Assembly (NCBI RefSeq): GCF_000224145.3 | Contig: NC_020171.2 | Span: 2,070,619-2,134,618 of the forward strand | Source of the DNA: Ciona intestinalis | Taxonomy: Eukaryota > Chordata > Ascidiacea > Phlebobranchia > Cionidae | Length of the DNA: 64,000 nucleotides | Direction: 5' to 3' | Shown: positions 1 through 18,516 of the stretch, piece by piece | Position numbering within the stretch: the stretch's first letter is position 1 | How the letters are laid out: each line of letters begins with the position of its first letter | Translations under genes and position numbers: made by a program | Notes under the pieces: model-generated | What the model was told of the DNA's origin: nothing | The model's input: the letters and a program-made list of their open reading frames with translations, nothing else | Database searches by the model: none

Positions 1-62
1 TTTAATACCAAATGGGACGAGAAAATAGAATGAAAAAGTGTCCCATCTTCCTCCACCCTGCT
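1..62 (+). mobile_element. MITE type A, right end only
   Basis: The window opens inside a copy, at CCAAATGGGACGAGAAAATA. The terminal repeat GTGTCCCATCTTCC..CCACCCTGCTATA follows and ends near 62. Confidence 0.75.
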
Positions 63-304
63 ATATTAATAGTTGTGCCTGTTTTAATGTTATTTTAGTT
101 AACACTGATCGTGTAAAATGTCACGTGTTTTAGTAAATAAAAGAAGGTTTATTTATCCTCGCATGGCGGGGCAACGACAGTCGTTATAACATGCGGATGT
201 TCTGTTTCATACATCTTGTTACAGCCTACGTGTAACTTAGTGGGTGTTTCCTTCAGCAAGTCTACATTTTGTTGTTGTTATTGTTTACCTTTTTCATCTT
301 ATAG

Positions 305-3300
305 AAAGACGGCCGCGTGGGTGAGAAGCGTGAACGACTCTGCGTGCGTTGCGCATCCCCATGCGTCATGCGTCACGCGCAACGTAAGCACTGGTGTCGT
401 GGAGTGCTTATGCAATATTAGTACATGTGCATTGACATTAAACGAACTTACAAGTCGTTGTACTGGGATCAGGCAGTTCGTATTGAACAGGAATTTCATA
501 TCCGCGAGTTCGGTAAGTATTTAATATGTAAGATGGGATATGTTTTCATTCTCTTGTATCGTCTCATTTGGTAGTAAACAAAGAATATTTTTAGAAATAT
601 ATAACCGTATTCTCACGACTATAAAAAACTTCGTTAATTGTTAAAAACACAATCAGAAAATATGGGATATTGTGTGCTAACGGTATCCATCTTATTCAAT
701 GTATATTACAGGCTACTCGAAGCCTAACGTTCAAAGTCGAATTCATGAAAAGTTACAAGTTCTCTCTATTACCCTATCACAGGTTAGTAATTAGATTGAA
801 AGAAAGAGAACAATTTTACTCAATTCGTTCATATGTTTTAACGATTAATATATAAATACAAAGCCGGTGGCGCAGTGCTCTGAGCGCTCATGAAAGAAAT
901 GTCTTTCTATTCTATATGGGTGAGGTCCTACAGTGAGGCACGCCTAGGACCTGGAATTTAGGCCAGAGTTGGCCCATTACCCCACCATTGTCTTTTAGTA
1001 TATTTATATAATGATTATTTTTTGCTTTTACGATTTTGTTCCATATTCTTTACAGTCAGAGGAAAACCAAAAAGGTATTAGGTTAAAAAACAGGTAGCTC
1101 ACTAACGTTATATTTTAACAGAGAATCAGTGGCATTGAGATTTACAGGCCCTACCGATATATCAGCAATCACACAATGTGTTGAACTTGTGCGTCGAGAC
1201 TTACCAGGATTATCGCAGATACAAGGGGAAGAACTTTGTTGCGGTAAGTTGCATAAGATTGAGGAACAGGTTTTCATGGACAATGTATGTCGATTTTTAC
1301 AATGGTGACCCATTTCTTGAAAATAAATTGTCAATTATACAAGGCTATATAAAAAACAGTTCAAATTTACCTATAAAGTTACATACGTTTAAACTCGTAA
1401 GCTGGCATTAGGTGATTAACACAGAACACCTGTGTTATAATTACTATCTTTAAGATTGCGGTAAATAGGTTTTTTGGCGACAGTGTCTTTTTTACAATGG
1501 TGGGCCATTTCTTGAAAATGAAATGTCAAAATTATGAAATTTTATATATAATGTATGAAAAACAGTTCGTATAATCGCCCACAAAGTTACATACGAGGTA
1601 GTTTGCACCCACAAAGTTACACACGTGGTAACTTGTAGGCGGGCATTAAGTTAATGAAAAAAAAACACCCGTGTTATAATTACTGTCGTTACCCACCACG
1701 TGAGGATAAATAAGTTACACTCGTTCCCAATAAAGGTCATATTTTATAAAATCCCGAATTTCCCCGCCCACAAAACACCTGTTGTAGCAATACTGAGTAT
1801 TTAATTAAAAAGCTATCTGTCTCACCTGTGTTCCCATAGTATGTCAATTTCAAGTCTGGATTCACTCATATATGAACATGTTGTCAGTTACGGTCACGCT
1901 AAATTTGAAGTGAGAGTCTTCCCATTCTACGGTTCCGTGCATTTGTAAAGTTTATTAAAATTTAGACATGTAGCAATACGATAATGTAACATGATATACA
2001 ACAAGTTAGCTTAAGTGAATGTAAAGATTTAGTCTCGTCTATATATAGTAGGGTAGGGAAAGACCTTTTCGTTTTATTTTCTCGTCCCATTTGGTAGTGA
2101 ACATTTTGCGCATGTTTTTCAAAAAGGAATTACAAAACTGTATCCTCACAACAACCACAGACCGTTGTTAATTGCGATCAGGATACCTAAATATTTGTGC
2201 TAAAGGTGTTCCATCTTCCCCACCCTACTATATCATATCTCATAACTGTTCTAAATTGACAAATTTGCAAAACCGGAGCCGTGAGGAAACGGTTATATAG
2301 TTCTGTAAATATTCTTTGTTTACTACCAAATGGGGCGATACAAGAGACTGAAACATGGATCACCTTAACCCCAATCTACTATATACTTATAGCCTATGCT
2401 TGTACTGTACTGCTTACTGTAGTACCATGGACTACATAGTATATTGGTATTATAGAATACTGGTAGTATACAGTATACTATACTAGTACTATACTATGCA
2501 GTATACCACGGTAAAGTACAGTGTGCCGCTGTAACTAATTCTCGTTTTTGCTGATTACAGGCGCTGGAATCGCGCAGCGCGTTCCCCGTGACGTCACAGC
2601 GGGTCGATTCACACCAACAATACTGCATGGTGACGTCATAAACCTGAGTGTCGAAATATCATGGAGACCGCCTGTGACGCAGCAAAATTTATTGGGGATC
2701 GAGATATTTGTGTTTCCAGCTAATTCGATGTTGCAGCAACCAAACAAAACGGTATTTAACGTTACAAACAACAGGATACGCCTCGAATCCGCATTACGGA
2801 TACGCATACAATGGAAATGAGCCGTGTAGTAGCATTTTGAAATGCCAAGTTAGAAGTTAAGTTAAAATTCTTTCGTTTTTTTAAGAAATTGAAATTGCGT
2901 TCTGCAAAACGACATTCGTTAAAAAACGCTATGGATAAAACCGACCAAAGTAAAACTTTATTGGTAAATTAAACCATCGTTACCCCAGTTTAATTACATT
3001 TACATAGGCATCCAAGGCATGGTTCTATTCTATAAGGGTGAGGTCCTGTGCCACTACTGTAAGACACTGGGAGACCTGGGATATAGACCAGAGTTGGCCT
3101 ATTACTCTAACTTTTTCATTCCATCAGGATATCGCTGAATTCAACGTCGTAAGAAACGGTTCTTCATGCGACGATAACAGCACATTAACGTATACGGTGA
3201 ACGTTACCGGCCTTATACTTGAGGAAACATATACGGTTAGAGTTGAACCGCGGTACAGCAGCTCTGTGTGTACAAACCCACAGTGTATTGCAACTATAAG

Positions 3301-6300
3301 CTTCACACCAGGTAAATACTACTCAATATGAGTGAATGTAACTTGTTTATTATTTCGTAAAGTTATTATTTCAACAACAGTCGTTATAACACTGGTGTTT
3401 TGTTTCATACGCCTTGTGCCCGCTTACGAGTTACCAGGTATGTAACTTATTTATCCTTGCTTGCGATTGTCGTTATAACACGGGTGTTCTGTTTTATCCT
3501 ACTCGTGCCCGCTTACGAGTTTCCACGTGTGAAACTTCGAGGGGTATATCGTTTTTTGTCCTGCAACGGTGGCAACGTAGAGCCTCGAGCCCATATCCTT
3601 TGGCCTCTGGTCTAAAAGCCAGCGCTCTGGCCACTACTGCGCCACGTTATAATAAAACGCATGATTTTCCATTAGACACTATTCCGCTTTTATTTTTAAA
3701 CATATTTTTTTGGAAACTTTAGAAGTCGACGTGTGTTCACCGGAGTGGAACATTTGTGACGTAAATGCTACGTGTTTATCAAGTTCAACCAATCAGAGTG
3801 CGACTTGCAATTGTACTTTAGGGTTTGAGGGGAATGGGCTTAATAACGGATCAGGTAAACCCCTACTAAGCCTTTATAACTGTATATGTATTACACATAT
3901 GAAAAAGTAAGGCGCCGTGCCTTTTGAGTGAGATGCTACAACGTGACACGCCATGGGACCTAGTATTTCGGCCAGAGTTGGCCCATTACCACAAAATTGT
4001 ATATGCTCATTCTATTCTATATGGGTGAGGTCCTACAGTGAGGCACGCCTAGGACCTGGAATTTAGGCCAGAGTTGGCCCATTACCATTAACTCACAATG
4101 CTGAAAATATGCTACAATTACGATTGCGTTCTTGAAATCCAAATTCTAATTGTTTCTAAATCTTTGCAAACTACAATAGCAGCTTCGCAAACTACAAGTT
4201 AACATTCATTCTAATAAAATACCTAAACATACCAGGACATTTACGAATATACATACAACGAACATTTAAAGACACAAATGCAAATCTATACTTACAAATG
4301 CGAATAATTTAAAGACATACACGGTATATGGCTTATAAACATCGAATTAGAAGTTAGTAGCCAAAAGCACAGTAAGCACATTGTATCCTATATTTGCACA
4401 CACAACTGCCATACTATAACATAACCACTGAGTCATATACACGGAGTTAGGGGTCAGTAAGACCATAAAGTGAATTTAACCCATTGGTTTTAGCGGTTTC
4501 CTGTCTCACAGGAGAAATAGCCGCACTGTCTTGTTTGCATATTGTCATAACATTGAAATGATGTAAAGTACTGCGGGGTAAGATGGGTGGCGTTGGGCAA
4601 TAATATCCCATATTTCCCGATCGTGTTTATTAAAATGTTAACTAGTACTGTAGGGTAAAAAGGATACGGTTAGCACAAGCACATAATATCCCAAATTTCC
4701 TAATCGTGTTTTATCCGTTAACAGCGCTCTTTAAAGTCGTGAAAATACGGATATTTGATCCTGTAAAATTCTTTGTTTATTGTAGCAACGTCCAGCCTTG
4801 AACCCGGTAGGTTGGGCTGGGGAAAAACAAGCGCTTTAATCCCCTTTTGCTCCAGCGCAAGACAACGTTACTACTCCGACGTATATTTTTAATGGCGCAA
4901 TACGAAAAAAATGGGTCAACAAAACCAGCGCTGGCTTAACAAACTTTGGATATTTATACCCCAGTATCACATAATTTAAATTTTAAACAAAAATGAACGC
5001 GACTTACACTATATCTAGGTCAGTTGGGAACTGGTTGTTCAGACATCAACTACTGTTCACCAGATAAGTCACCATGCGTGGAAGAAGCAACTTGTGTAGA
5101 TCTACCAGCCCCTATGTTGGGTGCGACATGTGTATGCCCTTTTACTGGAGATGGGTGAGACCTAAATGAATGAATATAACTTATTTATCCTTGCATGGCG
5201 GGGCAACGACAGTCGTTCTAACACAGGTGTTCTGTTTCATTCACCTCGTGCCAGCTTACGAGTTAGCACATGTAACTTATTTATCCTCGCACGGCGGGGC
5301 AACGACAGTCGTTCTAACACAGGTGTTCTGTTTCATTCACCTCGTGCCAGCTTACGAGTTAGCACATGTAACTTATTTATCCTCGCATTTGTAAGTAGAA
5401 CACGGGTGTTCTGTTCCATACACCTCGTGCCTACTTACGAATTACCACGTATGTAACTTTGTTGGTGAATAGTTAACGTTGGACAATTTAGGCAACCCAT
5501 AAAGGTCCACTTGGTTAGAGCAATTGCCGTTGCGTGTTTTGCCCAATGACCCACAATGGTAGCAGCGTCGAGCCTCGACCCTTTAATCTCTGGGTAGCAA
5601 AGGCTAACCACTGTAGCATGGCGATACTATTTACCAAAATATACACAAATTCGCACCAACTGTCAAAAGTGAATTAAATGACTTAATTTCCATGTCTTCT
5701 TCTCGTTAACCCAACAACAATTTTTTTAATAGAAAATCTACAAACATTTGTATCTAGCTTATTAAGGTCGATTAATTACATTCGTTTTCTTCTCAATAAA
5801 ATAGCTTATTAAATGGATCCGGTTGTACCCCAATCTCAACCTTAATTCTCGGAGTAACAATCCCTGCTGTTACGCTACTCCTTCTCCTTGTGATCCTCAT
5901 CGCTTGGAGGATCAGAGTCCGCAACATCCGGAAGAGAGAGCTCACCTGGAGCGAGTTTGTGGCGAATAAGAGCAGGATGATGGATTTTATCGCTGCGAAA
6001 AAAATCCAAGAGGTGATTGTCTATTACCAATTTTCTGTTCTATTGTTTAAGGGACCTACAGTTTACAGTTTTCCATGACCTACTGTTTAACCTAAGTTGG
6101 GCCCATTACCAAAATATGCAACTTTGTTGGTGTTTGGTTTGTGAAATTGTGTTATAGGGGTTATTAAAACAAACGCCCACAAAGTTGTCTGGATGTTGGG
6201 GTAATGACTAAACTTTGTAAATATATCCTAGCTGTCCTAAAAAGGAGAAGGACCTCAACCATATAGATTAAAGATTAGCATGTTGGTTACTTAATATTTA

Positions 6301-9300
6301 ATCAGGTTTTATTTTCAGCTTGGAGAAAATCAGCCAGTATTTGGAGAAAAATGGGAATTATCAGAAAATGATATTGTGTTTGGGGAAGTACTGGGCAGAG
6401 GAAATTATGGTGTCGTTCATAAGGGTTGCTATAATGGACAAGATAGCATTGATAATGGAGAAGGGAAAGCCACAGAAGGGGTGCCAGTTGCTATCAAGAC
6501 AATGAAAGGTAGAAGTTTATATTTAAAACTGTTTTGTATATGTCTTGTGTAACTTATTTATTTTTGTGTAGAGGGACATCAACAGTCGTTATAACACGGG
6601 TGTTCTGTTTCATACACCTCGTGCCAGCTTGCATATTACCACGTATGTAACTTATTCATCCTAGCATGGTGAGGCAATGACAGTCGTTATAACACGGGTG
6701 TTCTGCTTCATTCAACTCATGCTTGCTTACAAGTTGCCACGTATGTAACTTATTTATCTTCGCATGGCGGGCAACATTAGTTGTTATATACACGGGTGTT
6801 CTGTTTCATACCCCTCATGCTTGCTTACAAGTTAACCTAATTGTTTCTTTCAACACAGATGGAGTATATTCAAAGAACAAACTGGTTGAATTTCTGAGTG
6901 AGATCCACTTCATGTTAAACATAGGCAGCCACCCTAATGTATTGAGTGTTATTGGGTGCTGCACTGTTAAGCAACCTATCATGCTGGTGACTGAGTTACT
7001 CAAGTATGGGGATCTATTGGCATTTCTACACGAAGCTAGAGAGGTGGGTATTTATGTATGTAAGGTGTTGCTGTATTTATCCTCGTGTGGCGAAGCATTG
7101 ACAGTGGTTACAACATGGGTGTTCTGTTTCATACACTTCATGCCCGCTTACGAGTTACCACGTATGCAACTTATTTATCCTCGCATGGCTAGGCAAACAA
7201 CAGTCTTTACAACATAGGTGTTCTGTTTCATATACCTTATGTCTGCTTACAAGAGTATATTTTGAAAGGGACAGGGCTTTTATCAAAGTTATATACATAT
7301 ATGAGTGTCTATGTGGTATTATATTCACAGTGTACTCATGGTTTATGAGTAAGCACTTGCAAGCACATATTATTAAATGTATTTTTATTATTAGGTACTT
7401 TAAATAATGGTAAAATGTCTTAACATGTAAAATGGACTGTCTTTCTATTTTATGTGAGTGAAGTCCTACACTGAGGCACGCCATCATTGTATATGCTCAT
7501 TCTATTCTATATGGGTGAGGTCCTGCATTGTGGCAAGCCATGGGACCTGGGATTTAGGCCAGAGTTGGCCCATTTCTCTTTAAAAAAGATTGTTTTATTA
7601 AATACATCACTAACGTATGTCACTTATACCCAGCCAAACAAAAGGAATATCGACCCCGTTTATCACATCACTGAAAAAAGTCTATGGAACATAGCACACC
7701 AAGTAGCATTGGGGTTGGAGTATTTAACAAAGACAAGGATAATACATGGAGATGTGGCAGCTAGAAATATACTTGTGGGGGAAAACTTGGTTTGCAAAAT
7801 CGCCGACTTTGGTCTCGCTAATGATGTTTACAGGTGAGTTGTAGTGTTTGTGTTAAGTATCTTTTGCATGCTGTTTAGTTGTTGCGTATTCTATTCTTGT
7901 TGATTGTTCTATTTTATATGAGTAGGGTCCTACAGTGGGACCTAAATTTAGGCCAGAGTTGGTCCATTAACTGGATACCCAGAGTGCTGCTCACCGTCAA
8001 GGTAACATATGATAACAGGTGTCTTCTTATACACCTGACACACATGGTGTATTCATACACCTCATGCTTACTGTCGAGTTATAACATGGGTGTCTTCTTA
8101 TACACCAGACACACATGGTGTGTTCATACACCTCATGCTTACTGCCAAACAAGAGCAAAGTGTAAACCTTACCGTTATCCTTGTTCCAGATACGGGGTAA
8201 TAAAAGGCAGAGCAGAGAAATGCGTTCCATTAAAATGGGTGAGTCCTGAAAGGATGCAATCAGGTGAAGTTCCTATAACAAGCAGGAGTGATGTGTAAGT
8301 GTTTAACATGTCTTATACAAAGGTGATATAGTAGGGTGGGGAAGGCGGGACTTTAGCACATAATATCTAAATATCCTGGTCGAGTTTTGAACAATTAACA
8401 ACGGTCTATGGAAGTTGTTGGGATACGGTTTTATAATTCGTTGAATGTTCTTTGTTTACTACTAAATGGGACATGAAAATAGAATGAAAAGGTGTCCCAT
8501 CTCCCCTATTAAAATTGGAGAAAAATAAGAGTTTTCCTATTAATTACTTATTTTAATATTAATATACTAATCTAACTCTAACATATTGAATATATGGGAA
8601 TTAACAGTATAACGACAGGTGTCGTTGTCAGAAATACATAAAAGCCATGTCAGAAATACATAAATAGATATGTAAATAACATTTTGTTACTTGCCTTCTC
8701 TCATTTGCCTTTTTCCACTTTCTCTCACAGTTGGTCATTTGGAATCCTGTTGTATGAGATGACAACTTTGGGTGGTTCCCCTTACCCAGGAATAGATCAA
8801 GATACTTTGCTCATGAAAATTAAAGCAGGATATAGGATGGAAAAACCTGCATCATGTAGTACTGAGATGTAAGTCTATATATGCAACATGATGTGTGTTT
8901 ATTCTTATTTCTGTAATACATAAAACAAATTAAAAGAAATTACGACCAAACCGACAGTCGTTAAATATGACAAGAATTAGAGAATTATATGTAAAAAGTT
9001 TTGCTTATTAGTTTAAGTATACCTAAAAACTATTCTTTAAAAGGTTGTTGTCAGCATTTAACTTTTGAAAATACAAAATTTAAAAATACAAAAAATGAAA
9101 GTATTTGAAACCCAGCCAAAAAGAAAGTTTTTATATTACTTCCTTTAGTTATACTTGAGTGACATTGTGATTGAGATTTCCCTTAAATTGGTTAATGTTG
9201 ACAAATTCAAACCACAATTTGGAGTCCATAGGGCTGAATGTCTGGTATGGGAAATGGAGCTTGACTGATGACATTTACTGCCACTCAAGCTCAAAAGGGG

Positions 9301-10224
9301 AGTTATCATAATAAGTTTAAGTAGTTGGTCATGTTGTGGGGTTGGGCTTGGCTGGAGGAACGTAAGAAACTGCTTTGATTTGTGTTGTATGCAAATTAGG
9401 GATTTGTGGGTAGGACCCATGGAATGCCTCACTGTAGGACCTCACCCATATAAAATGTGCATAAATATTGGGGTAATGGACCAACTGTGGCCTAAATCCA
9501 AGGTCCCATGGTATGTCTCACTGTAGGACCTCATCAATTTTGAATTAAATGTGCATATACAATGTTTGGGTAATGGGCCAACTCTTGCTTAAATCTCAGG
9601 CCCAATGGTGTGCCTCACTTCAGGACCAATATAAAATATAATAGAATTATCAATTAAACACAATATATTAAACACCATGTATTTAAACAGGTATGCTTTG
9701 ATGAAAAAATGCTGGAAACTTGACCCTTGGAAGAGACCTACCTTTACTCAAGTTGTCAAGGAGCTCAATGCTGCCATCTTAAGGATGAAAGTTGTAGATA
9801 ATAATGACATAGTGGTGGAGCTAGATAACAGCATATATGAGGTAAACTAGAAATGGTAAATTTGAGTGACATTTTTCTTATTGGAAATCCCATGAATTGT
9901 TGCATGGTTAGTTAAACAGTGTCACATTCAACACTTAGTGAATAGTGTTGTCTTTGAATAAATGAATGTAACTGAACTATCCTTGCGTGCGACGGGGCAA
10001 AGACAGTCGTTATGACAAGGGTTTTCTGTTTTATACACCTCGTGCCCAATTATGAGTTACCAGTTACCACATAGTATAATTGCATACTCACATATTAGAA
10101 CATCCCTATTATTGGATTGTGCATACAAAAAATTGGGAGCAAGCTTCTGCCTGCGTACAGTTTCAATGTAATTCAACATGTTTATGTATTCACTGTGCCA
10201 GTGCAACCATAGCACAAATTAATC

Positions 10225-10291
<67 letters not shown>

Positions 10292-10404
10292 ATCTTAGAT
10301 ACAACCCCCTGAACTATGAAAACAAACTAATATTTCTTTTACTTCCAACACAGAATATTGATTTCGAAAATGGCGAAACTTTTGACATTGAAAAAACTGT
10401 TTGA
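305..10404 (+). CDS. Receptor tyrosine kinase, 3' part (EGF-like / FN3-like ectodomain, TM, kinase)
   Basis: Fifteen exons join in phase to 756 visible residues: 305-512, 712-782, 1122-1243, 2561-2751, 3128-3311, 3723-3854, 5019-5154, 5805-6012, 6319-6508, 6859-7043, 7634-7833, 8190-8294, 8731-8868, 9691-9841, 10354-10404. The first exon begins mid-codon, so the 5' part lies outside the window. In order: a Cys-rich EGF-like piece (about 13-50), a segment with SEA-like flavour (about 70-133), an FN3-like region (about 134-258), two EGF-like modules (259-355), one membrane helix (about 360-382) and a kinase domain (about 431-725). Seen in the kinase: GRGNYG loop at 443-448, VAIK Lys near 477, DFG at 600-602, and an RTK-type [10 protein letters not shown] block. 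The catalytic loop reads HGD (580-582), not HRD. The RTK assignment is firm; the subfamily is not (FGFR/Ret-like kinase, unusual ectodomain). Exon edges in the ectodomain are less certain than in the kinase. Confidence 0.85.
531..698 (+). mobile_element. MITE type B in RTK intron
   Basis: It has the interior TCTCATTTGGTAGTAAACAA and ends in GCTAACGGTATCCATCTTA, the type B wording. It stops 14 bp before the exon at 712, so it lies inside the acceptor region. Confidence 0.65.
862..985 (+). mobile_element. SINE-like T repeat with tRNA-like head
   Basis: GGTGGCGCAGTGCTCTGAGCGC resembles a pol III A-box region. The T-repeat body follows: a TATATGGGTGAGGTCCTACA block, then GGCCAGAGTTGGCCCATTAC. 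It is one of the few copies joined to a tRNA-like head. Confidence 0.55.
1298..1722 (+). repeat. Two long-form R repeats in tandem
   Basis: Each copy starts with CCATTTCTTGAAAATGAAAT (or a variant), continues through ATGAAAAACAGTT and CACAAAGTTACATACG, and ends in an R monomer (AACACCCGTGTTATAATTAC). A third long copy overlaps the start of bbs10. Confidence 0.6.
2046..2232 (+). mobile_element. MITE type A in RTK intron
   Basis: Terminal inverted repeats TAGTAGGGTAGGGAAAGACC and CTTCCCCACCCTACTA are flanked by TA. The left repeat is shortened. A type B remnant follows at 2255-2390. Confidence 0.7.
2255..2390 (+). mobile_element. MITE type B remnant
   Basis: The right half is recognisable from CGTGAGGAAACGGTTATATA through TTTACTACCAAATGG to CCCCAATCTACTATA. 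The left end is lost. Confidence 0.5.
3020..3110 (+). mobile_element. T repeat before FN3-like exon
   Basis: It contains TATAAGGGTGAGGTCCTGTG and GACCAGAGTTGGCC. It ends about 18 bp before the exon at 3128. Confidence 0.6.
3347..3545 (+). repeat. R repeat, two monomers
   Basis: Two units of the form GTCGTTATAACACGGGTGTT..TACACCTTGTGCCCGCTTACGAG follow the exon ending at 3311. A minus-strand SINE fragment (about 3560-3650, with GAGCCTCGAGCCC) comes next. Confidence 0.65.
3920..4090 (+). mobile_element. Two T repeats, the first truncated
   Basis: Both end in GGCCAGAGTTGGCCCATTAC. The second has the full TCTATATGGGTGAGGTCCTA start. They lie in the intron between the two EGF-like exons. Confidence 0.65.
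4091..5018 (+). other. RTK intron, AT-rich with MITE debris
   Basis: 4091-4560 shows no recognisable repeat or exon. 4570-4790 holds two broken type B fragments (ATATCCCATATTTCC, then TTCTTTGTTTATTG). The rest up to the acceptor at 5018 is unassigned. Confidence 0.5.
5170..5460 (+). repeat. R repeat, three monomers in tandem
   Basis: Two units of about 110 bp are nearly identical (GGGGCAACGACAGTCGTTCT) and the third is shorter. They begin 15 bp after the exon donor at 5155. Confidence 0.8.
5480..5625 (-). mobile_element. tRNA-derived SINE fragment
   Basis: On the minus strand, CATGCTACAGTGGTTAGCC corresponds to an A-box region and GGTCGAGGCTCGACGCTGCT to a B-box region. The tail is shared with the copy at 14948. 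Confidence 0.55.
6545..6840 (+). repeat. R repeat, three diverged monomers
   Basis: Three units carry ACGGGTGTTCTG and TACACCTCGTGCC variants. The last ends 18 bp before the kinase exon at 6859. Confidence 0.75.
7060..7255 (+). repeat. R repeat, two monomers
   Basis: Units with CCCGCTTACGAGTTACCACG and a diverged second copy start just after the kinase exon that ends at 7043. Confidence 0.7.
7440..7632 (+). mobile_element. T repeats plus 3' tail, also found at 43.3 kb
   Basis: A truncated T unit is followed by a full one (GTGAGGTCCTGCATTGTGGC). A tail, TTTTATTAAATACATCACTA, runs into the splice acceptor at 7633. Unit and tail recur at 43313-43459. Confidence 0.7.
7995..8150 (+). repeat. Two units of the 71-bp minisatellite, inverted
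   Basis: CACACATGGTGTATTCATACACC and its neighbour are the reverse complement of the unit in the large array at 13916. They lie 40 bp before the kinase exon at 8190. Confidence 0.75.
8327..8508 (+). mobile_element. MITE type A in kinase intron
   Basis: The left end TATAGTAGGGTGGGGAAGG and right part AAAAGGTGTCCCATCTCCCC are present. The last bases of the right terminal repeat are missing. Confidence 0.7.
9405..9640 (-). repeat. Three T repeats, minus strand
   Basis: Three reversed units each carry GCCTCACTGTAGGACCTCA or a close variant and a GGGTAATGGGCCAACTC block. They lie 50 bp before the last kinase exon. Confidence 0.7.
9955..10080 (+). repeat. R repeat monomer
   Basis: It has GGGGCAAAGACAGTCGTTAT and a closing TTATGAGTTACCAGTTACC, in the last RTK intron. 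Confidence 0.6.
10220..10287. repeat. (TA)n microsatellite
   Basis: A nearly pure TA run of about 65 bp, interrupted by ACATA and GTATA, in the last RTK intron. Confidence 0.9.
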
Positions 10405-11674
10405 CTGCTAAAACTACCGAAAATACATTTTGTGCAAGCCATGAAAGTTCCAGTTTAAAGAGTAGGATGCTATACTATATGCTGATCATTTACTATTGCT
10501 TTAGCATTGTTTCACACAGACTATGTGTTACATTTAACCATTTTCTCCAATATATTTTTATATAGTTATATATTCTTAAATTTCATTGATTTTTGTACAA
10601 TTTTTTTAAATTGCGCTTTTTTGCACCTTGTAAAATACAGTATTCATGGTTTCTTGTACTACTGTATGTTCACTATAGCAGTAACATCAAGATATATCAG
10701 TTTAGTTTACACACCAGCGCTGCTAGCTATAACCTGTATAGTAAGGAGGGGGAAGATGGGACACCTTCTTATTCAACTTTCTCGACCCAGTTGGTAATAA
10801 ACAAAAAACCTACAAAGACTTGTAAAACTATATCCTCACAACTCCCAATAAACCGCTGTTAGTTCTTTAAAACCGATCAGGATATTCGGAAATTATGTGC
10901 TAAACATGTCCCATCTTCCCCCACCCTACTATATAATCCCTATTACTATATAAACATTAACAGGCTAACATTACCTACGCATAAACAAAGCTGTGTACTT
11001 AAACATAATAAAAACTATATAAAGCCACTTTAAGTAAAGAGTATTTTAGTTCAATTGGATAAAAACAATTACAGCTTGTAAGGTAAATATCATTTCACAG
11101 TGTGTAAAATTTAAGGTTAAATATGTAGTCTAAATTTGCCACAGAAACTAGTTTTTCATAAAAAAAACACCAAAACTCAGATGACAGGCGAACCTTAAAA
11201 TTTTCTTACAAAATAACAGATTTGGGGTAATTAGAAAAAAACCTATGCAATGTTAACTTAATCTTATTAAAGCCCAATTAGCTTACATTGTCTTACAGCA
11301 TAACACTTAATCACATATAAGTAGTCTTAAAATGCAGGTATAAACAATTGTGGAGAATTAGTAAAACTTTATGCTAAGTTAAATACCCAAAGCTTACAGT
11401 ATTTTACAGCATAAAACATAACCTATTAATTTATATATCGTGTCTTACAAAATACCCAATTTTGGGCAATCAAGGAAATCTATGTTAAGATAACCCAAAC
11501 TAAGCATGGGAATTATGGTATAAAGTGTTTTACAGCATAGAAAGTAATCAGTTTATCTAGAAGTACTTTAAAATACAAGTATAACCAACTATGGGCTATT
11601 AGTAAAACCTTATGCTGGGTAAAATACCCAAATCTTTTGTCTTTCAGCATAACACATTATTACTTTGGCCTAAT
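10405..11674. other. Convergent intergenic region between RTK and iqank1
   Basis: It holds the RTK 3' UTR, a MITE (10738-10933) and an AT-rich stretch (11030-11650). In the latter, ACAGCATAACACTTAAT-like phrases recur about every 120 bp, suggesting a diverged tandem repeat. No gene is visible. Confidence 0.55.
10738..10933 (+). mobile_element. MITE type A, complete
   Basis: Ends AGTAAGGAGGGGGAAGATGG and CCATCTTCCCCCACCCTACT form the inverted repeat. It inserted in the presumed RTK 3' UTR. Confidence 0.8.

Positions 11675-18516
<6,842 letters not shown>

Noticed and set aside
1056..1074. 19-nt microexon in the RTK
   Set aside because: It has AG and GT borders, but including it breaks the reading frame into the next exon.
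5166..5456. Repeated peptide in an open frame
   Set aside because: It comes from tandem R repeats within an RTK intron; similar frames occur at every R cluster.
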